The notes under the pieces are model-generated. The model searched no databases. It saw only the letters and a list, made by a program, of their open reading frames with translations, and was not told the origin of the DNA. Below are positions 35,619 to 44,721 of a DNA stretch of 64,000 bases, one piece after another. Location of the stretch: contig NZ_AP024855.1 in NCBI RefSeq assembly GCF_024529955.1, forward strand, positions 186,001 through 250,000. Direction: 5' to 3'. The first letter of the stretch is position 1, and the number at the start of each line of letters is the position of its first letter. The translations under genes and the position numbers were made by a program. The stretch comes from Photobacterium toruni (lineage in GTDB: Bacteria > Pseudomonadota > Gammaproteobacteria > Enterobacterales > Vibrionaceae).

Positions 35619-37274
35619 TCATTGTTTAGAAAAATACTCATCCATGTGAGTTATTCTAAAGGCACTTCTTTCAGTACTTAATTTAAGATCTGCCACTTTA
35701 TCAATACAATCATTAAGGCTCTGCTCTATCAATGCTGGAAAATCCCCACTAATAAAATTATGCGGTAATGCGCCATGGAACGAAGTACGAGCTTTAATCA
35801 CATTATGTTCAGAATCGGTAATTTTAGCCATGGCTTGATCAACCATTTGTCGCCATTGTTGCTGCTGTGAGGCTGTTAAACCTTTATTACCTGCCACACC
35901 AACTAAAACCGGACGATTTGCAATATCTTTAATCACCAATTGGTTCTCTGCATTTATTTCAAATTGCAATCGACATAGCTTTTTGTTTTTATTAACAAAG
36001 CCATAAATATCACATTTTCCAGTACGAATTTTTTTATCAAACTCATCACCGTCAACATACACCCACCGGCTATCACCCAATTCTTGCTCTGACACTGATG
36101 TATTCGATTGCAGCATAACAAGCTTGATCATGCGTGGATTGTTATTGATATTGAAACGCGTTGCTGTCGCAAAGTTATATTTAAACCATTCTTTACGCAT
36201 CGTACTTTCACGAGTAAAGGTGACAACTAATTGGGTACAGATATCTTGATTTATATCATCAATAATGACATGGGCTTCTTTAGCATCAGCAATAGCATCT
36301 TGTTGATTAAAAGCATGCTTAGTCGCAAACTCTTTCATAATACTAGCAATCACATTACGTGACTCAGGGCTATGCCATAAACAATCTTGTAATAGTAATA
36401 AATCTAACGGATTGATCTGATCTCGACCATTAAAGAAAGCACTGGCTTTAAGTAACCGCACAGATTTTTTCCAGCGACGATCTGAAATATAAAGCTCGCT
36501 ATCTGTTGTTTGCTTAATGCTTTCTCCTGAACGGTCTTCTATCATTGATTTTAGCTGATATATTTTTTCAAAAAGAGGTTCAGTTAATGTTACATCTTCA
36601 ATATGAGCTTGCCAGCTATGGTATTCATCATCTTTAATGGTTAACGCGGGATCAATAGCAGTTAACGCTCCACCATCGCCCATTAACATTGATTTAAAAT
36701 TGCGTTTTTCCTGAATACGATTAACAAATACGCGCACAAGCATTCGATCATATAACGCATCTAAACCACTATCTGCGTCAGGTAATTCATTTGATGCAGT
36801 AATCAACAACCGCATTGGTATTGGTAGAATATCTTGACCATTTTTAAAGGTCCGTTCGTTAACAACAGTCAGTAAGGTATTTAATATAGCGGGGCCCGCT
36901 TTCCAGATTTCATCGAGGAAAACGACTTGAGCTGTAGGCAAATAGCCATCAATCAAACGAACATATTTACCGTTATCTTTTAACTCTTGAATTGATAATG
37001 GCCCAAACACTTCTTCTGGCGTTGAAAATCGCGTCATTAAATAGTCAAAAAAACGACTATTATCAAATGCTTGAATTAGTCTTTTAGCTATTAAACTTTT
37101 AGCGATACCTGGTGGACCTAATAAAAACACACTTTCACCTGCCAATGCGGCAAGTAAGCATAATTTAATGGTTTCTTCACGTTCATAAACCCCATTAGAA
37201 AGCCCGTTAATTAGCTTTTGAATACGCTCTGACAAAATGGCTTTATTCGGTACTGCTGTTGCTACTGTAAGCAT
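35619..37274 (-). CDS. ravA: RavA, MoxR-family AAA+ ATPase
   Basis: A 551-residue ATPase with Walker A GPPGIAKS (53-60), Walker B VVFLDEIWK (about 116-124), and sensor regions RLLITASNELPDADSGLDALYDRM in parts. It is somewhat longer than E. coli RavA (about 498), the extra length lying in the C-terminal half, where RavA binds its partners. First gene of ravA-viaA; the 516-bp region upstream should hold its promoter. Confidence 0.93.
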   Translation of the reverse strand: MLTVATAVPNKAILSERIQKLINGLSNGVYEREETIKLCLLAALAGESVFLLGPPGIAKSLIAKRLIQAFDNSRFFDYLMTRFSTPEEVFGPLSIQELKDNGKYVRLIDGYLPTAQVVFLDEIWKAGPAILNTLLTVVNERTFKNGQDILPIPMRLLITASNELPDADSGLDALYDRMLVRVFVNRIQEKRNFKSMLMGDGGALTAIDPALTIKDDEYHSWQAHIEDVTLTEPLFEKIYQLKSMIEDRSGESIKQTTDSELYISDRRWKKSVRLLKASAFFNGRDQINPLDLLLLQDCLWHSPESRNVIASIMKEFATKHAFNQQDAIADAKEAHVIIDDINQDICTQLVVTFTRESTMRKEWFKYNFATATRFNINNNPRMIKLVMLQSNTSVSEQELGDSRWVYVDGDEFDKKIRTGKCDIYGFVNKNKKLCRLQFEINAENQLVIKDIANRPVLVGVAGNKGLTASQQQQWRQMVDQAMAKITDSEHNVIKARTSFHGALPHNFISGDFPALIEQSLNDCIDKVADLKLSTERSAFRITHMDEYFSKQ

Positions 37275-37451
37275 ATATCCAACCTTGAATTTTTATCCTA
37301 CCATACATGGCATACCGTAAATGGTGATTAATTATGTAAAATAACACCGATACGTTGCTGTCTTATTACCGTTATATCATGATTTTATGTGGTGATACAT
37401 CTTATACAGACTTTTAACAATAAAGAGGGATATCAACGTTAATTATTCATC

Positions 37452-37501
37452 AATTATTAGTATATAACTCAATGAATACATGAATATACTAATAATTTTA
37501 T
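37452..37501. repeat. 14-bp inverted repeat, orphan terminator-like hairpin
   Basis: AATTATTAGTATAT and ATATACTAATAATT are perfect complements with an 18-nt loop and then TTTATTG. No gene ends here. The stem is AT-only except for one G-C pair, so its stability is modest. Confidence 0.4.
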
Positions 37502-37708
37502 TGCAAGAACTATTTTTCTCTTAATTGTACTTATCTTTTACTTTTTCTTAATATTATATTAAGAACTGCTTAACGAAAGTTTTGTTAATAAAACGACAAT
37601 TTAATTTTATATTAGCAATAATGGTTTTATTACTGAGACCTTAGTTTTAACAGCTTAATTTCAAGCGCTAAATTTTAAATTAATCCCAGAAATACTCGCT
37701 AAGATACA

Positions 37709-37746
37709 AAAAAGGCTTTTAGTCAGAAAATTCTCGCTAAAAGCCC
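37709..37746 (-). terminator. Intrinsic terminator of sseA
   Basis: GGCTTTTAG / CTAAAAGCC with a 14-nt loop, and an A run at 37708-37713 that gives a T run on the minus strand. It is 45 bases after the sseA stop. Confidence 0.7.
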
Positions 37747-37790
37747 ATTTAAATCACAGCTATTTCTGCTGCAATTTGAAAAACAACCGA

Positions 37791-38648
37791 TTATTTAACC
37801 ACCGGATAGTTTTCATTCGCACCCCATTCAGTCCATGAACCATCATAAACAGTAAGGTTGTCACGACCACAGCATTGAGCAGCTAAAGCTAAAATACAAG
37901 CCGTAACACCAGAACCACAACTAAAGATAAGCTGTTGTTCAGATGAACTTAATGCATCAAACTTCTGCTGTAATTGCTTAACAGGCAAAAAATGACCATC
38001 TACCAATAACTCACCAAAAGGTAAACTTTTCGCATTTGGCATATGACCACTACGAAGCCCAACTCGTGGCTCTTTAACAGTTGCTAAAAATCGTGCAGTT
38101 GGACGCGCATCAATAATTTGAATACGTGTATCATCAAGCCTTTGGCACAATGTATCTGCATCAATCACCCAACTAGGTCGATAGTTAGCACAAAAATCTC
38201 CAGCCACATTAGCAGCAGGTACGCCTGATTGTGTTGCATAACCTGCAGCGAGCCAAGCAGGAAAACCGCCATCAAGTACTGAGACATTATCATGCCCCAT
38301 GGCCTTGAACATCCACCAGCCGCGCGGTGCTGAAAACATTCCTTGGCTATCATAAATAACAACATGACTACTATTATTCACGCCTAATTGTGCTACTTCT
38401 TTAGTGAATAATTCAGCTGATGGCAACATGTGGGGCAAATCAGTATTTGGCGCTGCTATTTGATGATTAAAATCAAAAAAACGTGCCGTTGGAATTCGAA
38501 TATCTATAAACTCTTGTTGAGGATCACGAGGTACATCAGGCATAAATGCGCTGGCATCTAACACCACTATTGATGCAGCTAATGAACTATCACGTAATTG
38601 CTGATTAAGCCATGTAGCAGAAACTATATTATTTACAAGCGATACCAT
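37791..38648 (-). CDS. sseA: 3-mercaptopyruvate sulfurtransferase
   Basis: A 285-residue protein of two rhodanese domains. The catalytic loop of the second domain is CGSGVTA (about 244-250); the CG(S/T)G-V-T-A form marks mercaptopyruvate rather than thiosulfate sulfurtransferases. Other rhodanese elements are HVVIYDSQGMFSAPRGWWMF and VLDGGFPAWLAAG. It moves sulfur from 3-mercaptopyruvate to an acceptor (cyanide, thiols or protein). It starts 9 bases after the nucleotidyltransferase gene and is probably co-transcribed. Confidence 0.92.
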   Translation of the reverse strand: MVSLVNNIVSATWLNQQLRDSSLAASIVVLDASAFMPDVPRDPQQEFIDIRIPTARFFDFNHQIAAPNTDLPHMLPSAELFTKEVAQLGVNNSSHVVIYDSQGMFSAPRGWWMFKAMGHDNVSVLDGGFPAWLAAGYATQSGVPAANVAGDFCANYRPSWVIDADTLCQRLDDTRIQIIDARPTARFLATVKEPRVGLRSGHMPNAKSLPFGELLVDGHFLPVKQLQQKFDALSSSEQQLIFSCGSGVTACILALAAQCCGRDNLTVYDGSWTEWGANENYPVVK

Positions 38649-38657
38649 AAAAAATCC

Positions 38658-39218
38658 TTAGAAAGACTCCGCAGTTAAAATCATTAACCTTGGCCACAAC
38701 ACCTGCCACTTTTTATCTCGAATACGCTGTTGATAAACGGCAGGTCTTGGGTAATGTGGATTGATGCTAACATGTAATGACCAGTTATGCTCTAATCCAT
38801 ACGCCGCTGTAAAAATTAAGTGATTATCAGCCGTTAACTGCACGCCCACACATGTAGGGATTTCAACCCAACGAGAAATTGCCTCAGCACTATTCTTATA
38901 AGGTAAATGCTGATGCTTTAAGTGCATTCTTGCTTGGTTTTTAACTTCCCAATTAACCATCGGGAGTTGCTGTTGTAGTAATGCAGTGTAATACGCTTCA
39001 GTCGTTAATGAGCAATCATTAGGATCAAAATACACCACATCAACATCATTAAGAGTTGTCATTGGAAAATGATGTAAGTGATCCCAAATAGCATTACGAA
39101 CAAACCCCGCAGCAATAAACCAATCAGGTAAGTGCAAGCTTTTCACTGCACGCAAACAGGCCATTCTAAAAGGATCAGCTTCTATAACGGCAGCAGTATT
39201 TGCGACTAAATCAGCCAT
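38658..39218 (-). CDS. Nucleotidyltransferase family protein (PF06042 type)
   Basis: A 186-residue protein with the pattern WFIAAGFVRNAIWD (about 33-46) and LNDVDVVYFD (about 55-64), whose two Asp are likely metal ligands. It ends with RDKKWQVLWPRLMI. This fits the PF06042 minimal nucleotidyltransferase family; substrate and role are unknown. It is the upstream gene of a probable pair with sseA. Confidence 0.8.
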   Translation of the reverse strand: MADLVANTAAVIEADPFRMACLRAVKSLHLPDWFIAAGFVRNAIWDHLHHFPMTTLNDVDVVYFDPNDCSLTTEAYYTALLQQQLPMVNWEVKNQARMHLKHQHLPYKNSAEAISRWVEIPTCVGVQLTADNHLIFTAAYGLEHNWSLHVSINPHYPRPAVYQQRIRDKKWQVLWPRLMILTAESF

Positions 39219-39265
39219 ATATATTGAGATCCTTGTTGGTATCTTGATTGATAAATAACAATACG

Positions 39266-40114
39266 TTACAACGTAACAACCTGTTGAATTAATACTGACA
39301 TACCATCACCACTAGCCAAATCATGAGTCATTGCCATTTGCATAATTTCTTCAGCATTATAGCGATTACCATCATAAACAACGACGATGCTTGTATCACC
39401 TGCTTGTAGAAAATGGGTTTCACCATACGGAGTATAACGTGTTGCTCCAATACTGATCACAGCTTGCGTTGGATACTGACTTTGCGCTAATAACTCAGCA
39501 ATATTTTCAGTGGGTCCAGCATCTTGCTGGTGATTCATTCGTTCAATAATCCACTCTAATAGTGTCTTATGAAAATAACTGTAATCAATCACGGCACTGT
39601 CTTCACCATAACGATGCACTTCGTCATTACGACAATGAAAACTCGCGATGCGGTAGCTATCTAAAACACCACCAGCAGTAAGATGATCGATACCAATAAG
39701 GTGATCACTGATTCCTTTACTATTTACCCCCCAGTTTTTCTTTTCACTGATTTTTTTTGCCTGAGGTTTTCGAATTGAACAATCGTTATAAGCACCAAAT
39801 TGACGTGGAATTAAAGCTGATACTATTTGACGGCTATTATCAGCACTAGCCGTATATACCACATCACAAACAAGCGCTACTTCAGGTTCAATTTGAAGAT
39901 TATCCGCATCGTTAGGAGGCGTAATACTTGTTGATGACAATGGATATATTGCTAATAACCCGCTATCAATATTCGGTAAATAAAAAGGAAAAATAGCTTT
40001 AGGTTGAGTAACTTCTTTTACTGCAACAGTACTAAAATCAGCCGCTTCACCAGCTTGTTCTAAATGCCCCGCAAAATTACCTGCAACACCGAAACCAATA
40101 TATTGATTAAACAC
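39266..40114 (-). CDS. DUF5718 family protein
   Basis: A 282-residue soluble protein starting MFNQYIGFGVAGNFAGHLEQAGEA, which I recall as the DUF5718 signature. LQIEPEVALVCDVVY and the overall outline hint at a distant relation to fumarylacetoacetate hydrolase-fold enzymes. It starts with a hydrophobic Gly-rich strand but has no signal peptide. About 47 bases separate it from the next gene, so it may lead the unit with the nucleotidyltransferase gene and sseA. Confidence 0.7.
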   Translation of the reverse strand: MFNQYIGFGVAGNFAGHLEQAGEAADFSTVAVKEVTQPKAIFPFYLPNIDSGLLAIYPLSSTSITPPNDADNLQIEPEVALVCDVVYTASADNSRQIVSALIPRQFGAYNDCSIRKPQAKKISEKKNWGVNSKGISDHLIGIDHLTAGGVLDSYRIASFHCRNDEVHRYGEDSAVIDYSYFHKTLLEWIIERMNHQQDAGPTENIAELLAQSQYPTQAVISIGATRYTPYGETHFLQAGDTSIVVVYDGNRYNAEEIMQMAMTHDLASGDGMSVLIQQVVTL

Positions 40115-40314
40115 GATTTATCCATCAATAAATAAAAAATAATTTCTTATAATAATCAAAAATACATCTATTTTCCGTTATCAAGTTAACAATTATTAAG
40201 ACTAAATACACAGAATTCTCATTTTTGATTCAACATTAATCACAGTTTTAAAGGCTAGATAATCATCAGCTAACTACACTGAAAATAATGGATAAGGTAA
40301 GATAGGGAAGAATA

Positions 40315-41580
40315 ATGCGTTTATATATACAAAAAAATACAATTCGTTATTTATTACTATTTCTTCTTATAATAACAAGCTCTCATCATTCAGCTGTTCT
40401 CGCCACAGAATCAACATCAAAAGCAATAAACAGTAATCCTGCCACCCTTTATGCGCCATTATTATTACCCTGGCAAGCAGCAATAACATCATCAAATATA
40501 ACCGCTGTATTATGTGGTGCCGTTGTTATTGATGAATATTGGTTAATAACTGCTGCTCATTGCACCAAAAATTATATTCGACATATTATTGCAGGAACAT
40601 CATCAGTTCCTCAACGAAACACACAACAACTTGGTGATAAATATAAATTCACTATTACCCATATAATAAATAACCCTCATTATAATAAGGAAATATTTGC
40701 TAATGACATTGCACTTATCCGAGTTAATCGATCTTTATTTACCGTCGCTAAACCAATTATTATCGCATCAGTCAATGAACAGATAACAGCTAATAATATT
40801 TTTGATAATAGCTGGGTAATACATCAAAACTCAAAAGCCAATCTTATTGCATCAGGTTGGGGAAAATCAAATAATAACACTAATATCAACTACCCTAATC
40901 AATTACAACTAGTAACCTTAGCAGGTGTTCCTGATCAATATTGCAATAATAGCTGGGTAATACATCAAAACTCAAAAGCCAATCTTATTGCATCAGGTTG
41001 GGGAAAATCAAATAATAACACTAATATCAACTACCCTAATCAATTACAACTAGTAACCTTAGCAGGTGTTCCTGATCAATATTGCAATGGCTTACAAGCC
41101 AACAAATCACTAATTATTTGTGCTGATTCCAATATAGATGGTCTAATTAAAGATGTGTGTAGTGGCGACTCAGGTGGCCCGTTAATTTGGCAAAACCCAC
41201 AGCATGTTGCCGATAGTGACTTTGGTCTACGAGTCGTTGGCATCGTTAGTAACGGCGCTCTGTGTGAGCATAGACTTCGTAATCCAACGCAACAATACCA
41301 ACAATTACACGGCCAATATACTGAATTGGCATCATTACGTACTTGGATTGAAAATTCTATAAAACAATATGATAACCTGCCTCATTTTTCCTTAGCCACA
41401 CACTATAATTCACCTAATTACAACAATGATCCATTTGATATCGCCGATGATTATCCTCAAAACCAAGATCTTAATTTATTATTAGTTTCAACTCAGCCAC
41501 AAACAGCTGGAAATATACCATTAACAGTTTTAGCTATACTTATAACAATTGCTTTATCCCGAAGAAGAATCAATTTGTAA
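40315..41580 (+). CDS. Trypsin-like serine protease with internal 47-residue duplication
   Basis: A 421-residue secreted chymotrypsin-fold protease: signal peptide (1-30), catalytic His82 (LITAAHC), Asp131 (FANDIALIRV) and Ser286 (SGDSGGPL). The C-terminus has a hydrophobic helix followed by SRRRINL, resembling the GlyGly-CTERM sorting tail of Vibrio Ves proteases but lacking the Gly pair. Residues 165-211 and 212-258 are identical copies, including a second GWG block, so the barrel carries an extra in-frame unit between Asp and Ser. Without it the domain would have normal length. The insertion may impair folding or reflect an assembly artefact. Confidence 0.88.
   Translation: MRLYIQKNTIRYLLLFLLIITSSHHSAVLATESTSKAINSNPATLYAPLLLPWQAAITSSNITAVLCGAVVIDEYWLITAAHCTKNYIRHIIAGTSSVPQRNTQQLGDKYKFTITHIINNPHYNKEIFANDIALIRVNRSLFTVAKPIIIASVNEQITANNIFDNSWVIHQNSKANLIASGWGKSNNNTNINYPNQLQLVTLAGVPDQYCNNSWVIHQNSKANLIASGWGKSNNNTNINYPNQLQLVTLAGVPDQYCNGLQANKSLIICADSNIDGLIKDVCSGDSGGPLIWQNPQHVADSDFGLRVVGIVSNGALCEHRLRNPTQQYQQLHGQYTELASLRTWIENSIKQYDNLPHFSLATHYNSPNYNNDPFDIADDYPQNQDLNLLLVSTQPQTAGNIPLTVLAILITIALSRRRINL
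40805..41088 (+). repeat. Perfect 141-bp tandem duplication inside the protease gene
   Basis: Bases 40805-40947 recur exactly at 40946-41088, a period of 141 bp (47 codons), with no mismatch that I can see. Identity at every base, including synonymous positions, indicates a very recent event. Confidence 0.95.
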
Positions 41581-41691
41581 TAAATATTAACAACAACTAT
41601 CTATTTATGAATAATAATAAATACAATATTGCCATCAATCAGTATTACGTAATAATAGGCTCACGTTGATATTTAGAATGGATATTATTAA

Positions 41692-42630
41692 ATGGATTTC
41701 TTTCCGATATTTCTAAAAGTAAATCATAAACAAATTTTAGTTATTGGTGGCGGTGAAGTTGCTTGTCGAAAAGTGGATTTATTACTAAAAGCGCATGCTA
41801 ACGTTACAGTTGTCTCACCGCAACTGCATCCACACTTACAAATATTACTTGAACGACAGTTAATTAAGCATATTAATCAGCCTTATCACGCATCACAACT
41901 AGAGGGGGCAGACCAAGTATGGGCAACAACGGATTCTTCGACACTTAATCATCAAATTTATCATGATGCTAATGCATTAAAAATTTGGACTAATGTTGTG
42001 GATGATCCAACATTTTGTGATTTTATTACGCCGTCAATGGTCGATCGCTCACCCATTCAAGTCGCGATCTCTAGCGGTGGTGCATCTCCAGTATTAGTGC
42101 GTTACTTACGTGAACGTTTAGAGACTTATTTACCTCAAAATCTAAATTTACTTGCTTCATTCTCAGGTCAACAGCGCCAACGCGTTAAGCAACAATTCAC
42201 AACCGTAGATGAACGACGTAAATTTTGGGAACAATTTTTCAGATTAAGTGCAGTCGAAAATGCACACTCAATTGAAGAATTAGAAGTAGCATTTCAACAA
42301 CTATTAACTGAACAGAATCATTGTAATGGTAATATATATCTTATTGAAACCGGTCATGATCCTGAATTACTCAGCCTTAAAGCATTACGATTAATGCAAC
42401 AATCAGAATATGTTCTATACCATGATGATGTAGCGGATGTATTTATTGATTTATGTCGACGCGATGCTGATCGTGAAAGCTGTAATCACAAAAATATTCA
42501 AGCACTCACTGAAAATCTTGTGCAAAAAGGTATTCGAGTTTGCATACTGGCGACCAAAGATAATCACCGCCCTGGTATTAAAAAATACTGTGCCAGTCAT
42601 CAGGGAATTTTTGTTCCTATCTTCAGCTGA
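41692..42630 (+). CDS. Siroheme synthase: precorrin-2 dehydrogenase/ferrochelatase with truncated methyltransferase domain
   Basis: A 312-residue CysG-like protein. The NAD-binding Rossmann domain starts at FPIFLKVNHKQILVIGGGEVACRKV, followed by NVVDDPTFCDFITPSMVDRSPIQVAISSGG (in parts) and the helical dimerisation domain. From about residue 215, GNIYLIETGHDPELLSLKALRLMQ mirrors the first strand and helix of the uroporphyrinogen methyltransferase domain, but GHDP replaces G-x-G-P-G-D and the domain stops after about 95 residues. It should make siroheme from precorrin-2; the first two methylations need a separate enzyme. Confidence 0.85.
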   Translation: MDFFPIFLKVNHKQILVIGGGEVACRKVDLLLKAHANVTVVSPQLHPHLQILLERQLIKHINQPYHASQLEGADQVWATTDSSTLNHQIYHDANALKIWTNVVDDPTFCDFITPSMVDRSPIQVAISSGGASPVLVRYLRERLETYLPQNLNLLASFSGQQRQRVKQQFTTVDERRKFWEQFFRLSAVENAHSIEELEVAFQQLLTEQNHCNGNIYLIETGHDPELLSLKALRLMQQSEYVLYHDDVADVFIDLCRRDADRESCNHKNIQALTENLVQKGIRVCILATKDNHRPGIKKYCASHQGIFVPIFS

Positions 42631-42649
42631 AAGACTTTAATCCAAAACT

Positions 42650-42682
42650 AAAAACGCAGAACCGAAGCTCTGCGTTTTTATT
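42650..42682 (+). terminator. Intrinsic terminator of the siroheme synthase gene
   Basis: AAAACGCAGA / TCTGCGTTTT with an 8-nt loop, followed by TTATTAT. It faces the end of the DUF1097 gene. Confidence 0.85.
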
Positions 42683-42708
42683 ATCAATACTTATTCACTG
42701 CATATATT

Positions 42709-43182
42709 TTAGCTATTTATTTGTTCGTAATTCGGTGATAATTTTGCATGCAACCATATGCCTGTTGTTTTCATTAAATAACCAAAGATGACACCAACAA
42801 TAAGAGATGGAATAACCAGTTGCCAATTACCAGCAGCTGCAAATGTTGCACAAGAACCAATGAATGTTCCAGGGATAAAGCTTAACCAGTGTTTTTTTGC
42901 TTGCGCACACATCATAAATGCCACAAACGCTGTAATGATGTAGCCAATAATTTCTAAATGAATCATTGCTGATAATTTAATAATCACCATTGCCCAAAAA
43001 ACACCACTAAGGTTAGTTGCAATACTTAACCCAACCCCTTTAAGACCATCACGCTGTAAAGCAAAATATGTTGTACATCCTAAGAAGCCACCCCAACTGA
43101 GTAACCCCAAAGAAACAGCAACCCAGCCCCATATTCCAGAAAGAATACCTGTTGTTAAAGCAATAGCAATAAGTAAAGACAT
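42709..43182 (-). CDS. DUF1097 inner-membrane protein
   Basis: A 157-residue protein with about five hydrophobic helices and few charges, ending in a short polar tail. WGWVAVSLGLLSWGGFLGCTTYFA and the overall shape fit DUF1097 (E. coli YcdZ-like). The ATG at 43180-43182 has GGGA about six bases upstream; a GTG 12 bases earlier is the alternative. Function unknown. Confidence 0.8.
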   Translation of the reverse strand: MSLLIAIALTTGILSGIWGWVAVSLGLLSWGGFLGCTTYFALQRDGLKGVGLSIATNLSGVFWAMVIIKLSAMIHLEIIGYIITAFVAFMMCAQAKKHWLSFIPGTFIGSCATFAAAGNWQLVIPSLIVGVIFGYLMKTTGIWLHAKLSPNYEQINS

Positions 43183-43422
43183 TATTGATCCCACATCAAT
43201 TTTTAATGATGCGTAGTCTATATTAACCTGAGTCGCACTTAAAACGATTTAGATCACATTCAGATAAATAACCTTACATTTAGTTACCATTTAAAGTGAT
43301 ATACATCACTGGCTAATTTTCTATCATAGAAAGCAAAAAATACAATAAAATCCAGATTAAAAATTGCGGTTATAGCAAACTATGATAATTTATTCGTTCT
43401 ATTTGTTTGCTGGAGTGTCTTG

Positions 43423-44427
43423 ATGGGACCTTTAATGCTTGATGTATCAAGCTATGAACTTGATGCAGAAGAACGTGAAATTATTCAACACCCTACTGTT
43501 GGCGGCATTATTTTATTTGCTCGCAACTACGATAATCGCGATCAACTTCGAGCACTGATAAAAGATATTCGAAAAACAGCAAAACGCCCTCTTATTATTG
43601 GCGTAGATCAAGAAGGTGGACGTGTTCAGCGTTTTAGAGAGCAATTTTCTATACTGCCTTCTGCTCGTGCATTTGCAGAATCAAATAATGGTTTAGCACT
43701 TGCAACAACCGGAGGATGGCTAATGGCTGCTGAATTACTGGCAATGGATATTGATATCAGCTTTGCGCCAGTGTTAGATTTAGGTTTTGATTGTAAAGCC
43801 ATTGGTGATCGTGCTTTTTCTGACAATCCATCTGCTGTTATTCGTTATGCTTCAGCTTTTATTGATGGTATGACTACCGCAGGTATGGCTGCAACAGGTA
43901 AACATTTTCCGGGCCATGGCGGTGTTATTGCAGATTCACATCTTGAAACGCCCTATGACTCACGTGACAATATCAAGCAACATGATATGACCGTATTCAC
44001 AGATTTAATAAGCAATAATAAACTTCAAGGGATCATGCCAGCACACGTTGTATTTGATGCTTATGACGAACGTCCTGCCAGTGGCTCTGAATATTGGTTA
44101 AAACAAGTACTTCGTCATGATTTAGGCTTTAACGGTGTTATTTTCTCTGATGATCTAAATATGAAAGGTGCTGATATATTAGGTAGTTATAGTGAGCGTG
44201 CCGTAGCTGCTCAACGATCTGGTTGTGATATGGTTATGCTATGTAATAATCGTGAAGGTGCAGTACAAGCATTAGATGGATTACCACAGACTCAAGTCAC
44301 TATTCTTGATTCATTATTAAAAAAACCAACGCCTGAATTCAATGCATTAATGCAAACTCGAGAATGGAAACAAGCACAGCAATCAATTTCACAGCTAGTC
44401 GATACATGGAACAATAAAAATAATTAA
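43423..44427 (+). CDS. nagZ: Beta-N-acetylhexosaminidase
   Basis: A 334-residue family 3 glycosidase: [14 protein letters not shown] (about 59-72), [10 protein letters not shown] (about 160-170) with the catalytic His/Asp loop, and [10 protein letters not shown] with the nucleophile Asp near 243. It removes GlcNAc from muropeptides in the cytoplasm during cell-wall recycling, creating the ligands of AmpR-type regulators. I start it at ATG 43423, with TGGAG eight bases before; the TTG just upstream is less likely. Confidence 0.95.
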   Translation: MGPLMLDVSSYELDAEEREIIQHPTVGGIILFARNYDNRDQLRALIKDIRKTAKRPLIIGVDQEGGRVQRFREQFSILPSARAFAESNNGLALATTGGWLMAAELLAMDIDISFAPVLDLGFDCKAIGDRAFSDNPSAVIRYASAFIDGMTTAGMAATGKHFPGHGGVIADSHLETPYDSRDNIKQHDMTVFTDLISNNKLQGIMPAHVVFDAYDERPASGSEYWLKQVLRHDLGFNGVIFSDDLNMKGADILGSYSERAVAAQRSGCDMVMLCNNREGAVQALDGLPQTQVTILDSLLKKPTPEFNALMQTREWKQAQQSISQLVDTWNNKNN

Positions 44428-44442
44428 TTGTCGACAATCAAC

Positions 44443-44486
44443 AGCACTTTACTCTTCATACCATTTGTAGAATAAAGTGCTTTTTG
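44443..44486 (+). terminator. Intrinsic terminator of nagZ
   Basis: AGCACTTTA / TAAAGTGCT around a 21-nt loop, then TTTTTG. It starts 16 bases after the nagZ stop. Confidence 0.7.
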
Positions 44487-44613
44487 TAGTAACATTATTA
44501 CTCATTATTTTTTGACCTGACTTGACATAATCATGCGAGTACTTAGCCTTTATTCAATCAAAAAATAAAATCGCTTCGATAGAGAAATAGCCTCTATCCT
44601 ATTGAATTATATA

Positions 44614-44721
44614 TCACAAACTATCCTTGGAATAATCAATAGATTTTGCACATTTTTTTTTCTCCTTTGAGAGAATATAAAATGCACCAATAATAAACGC
44701 TACCGTGAGTATGATTTCCAT
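44614..44721 (-). CDS. Candidate 35-residue single-pass membrane protein
   Basis: ATG at 44719-44721 with AAAGG six bases upstream opens a frame of 35 codons. The peptide has a hydrophobic helix (residues 3-17: IILTVAFIIGAFYIL) followed by SKEKKKC and a polar tail, the layout of small bacterial membrane proteins with a cytoplasmic C-terminus. I recognise no family. The good ribosome binding site and amphipathic layout support it; the short length does not allow certainty. Confidence 0.45.
   Translation of the reverse strand: MEIILTVAFIIGAFYILSKEKKKCAKSIDYSKDSL

Larger units (their letters stand above)
37275..37790. other. 516-bp intergenic region upstream of ravA
   Basis: No credible open frame. 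It holds a 14-bp perfect inverted repeat (37452-37465 and 37484-37497) followed by TTTATT, and the sseA terminator near its right end. The ravA promoter should lie in the left part; a small RNA is possible. Confidence 0.5.
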
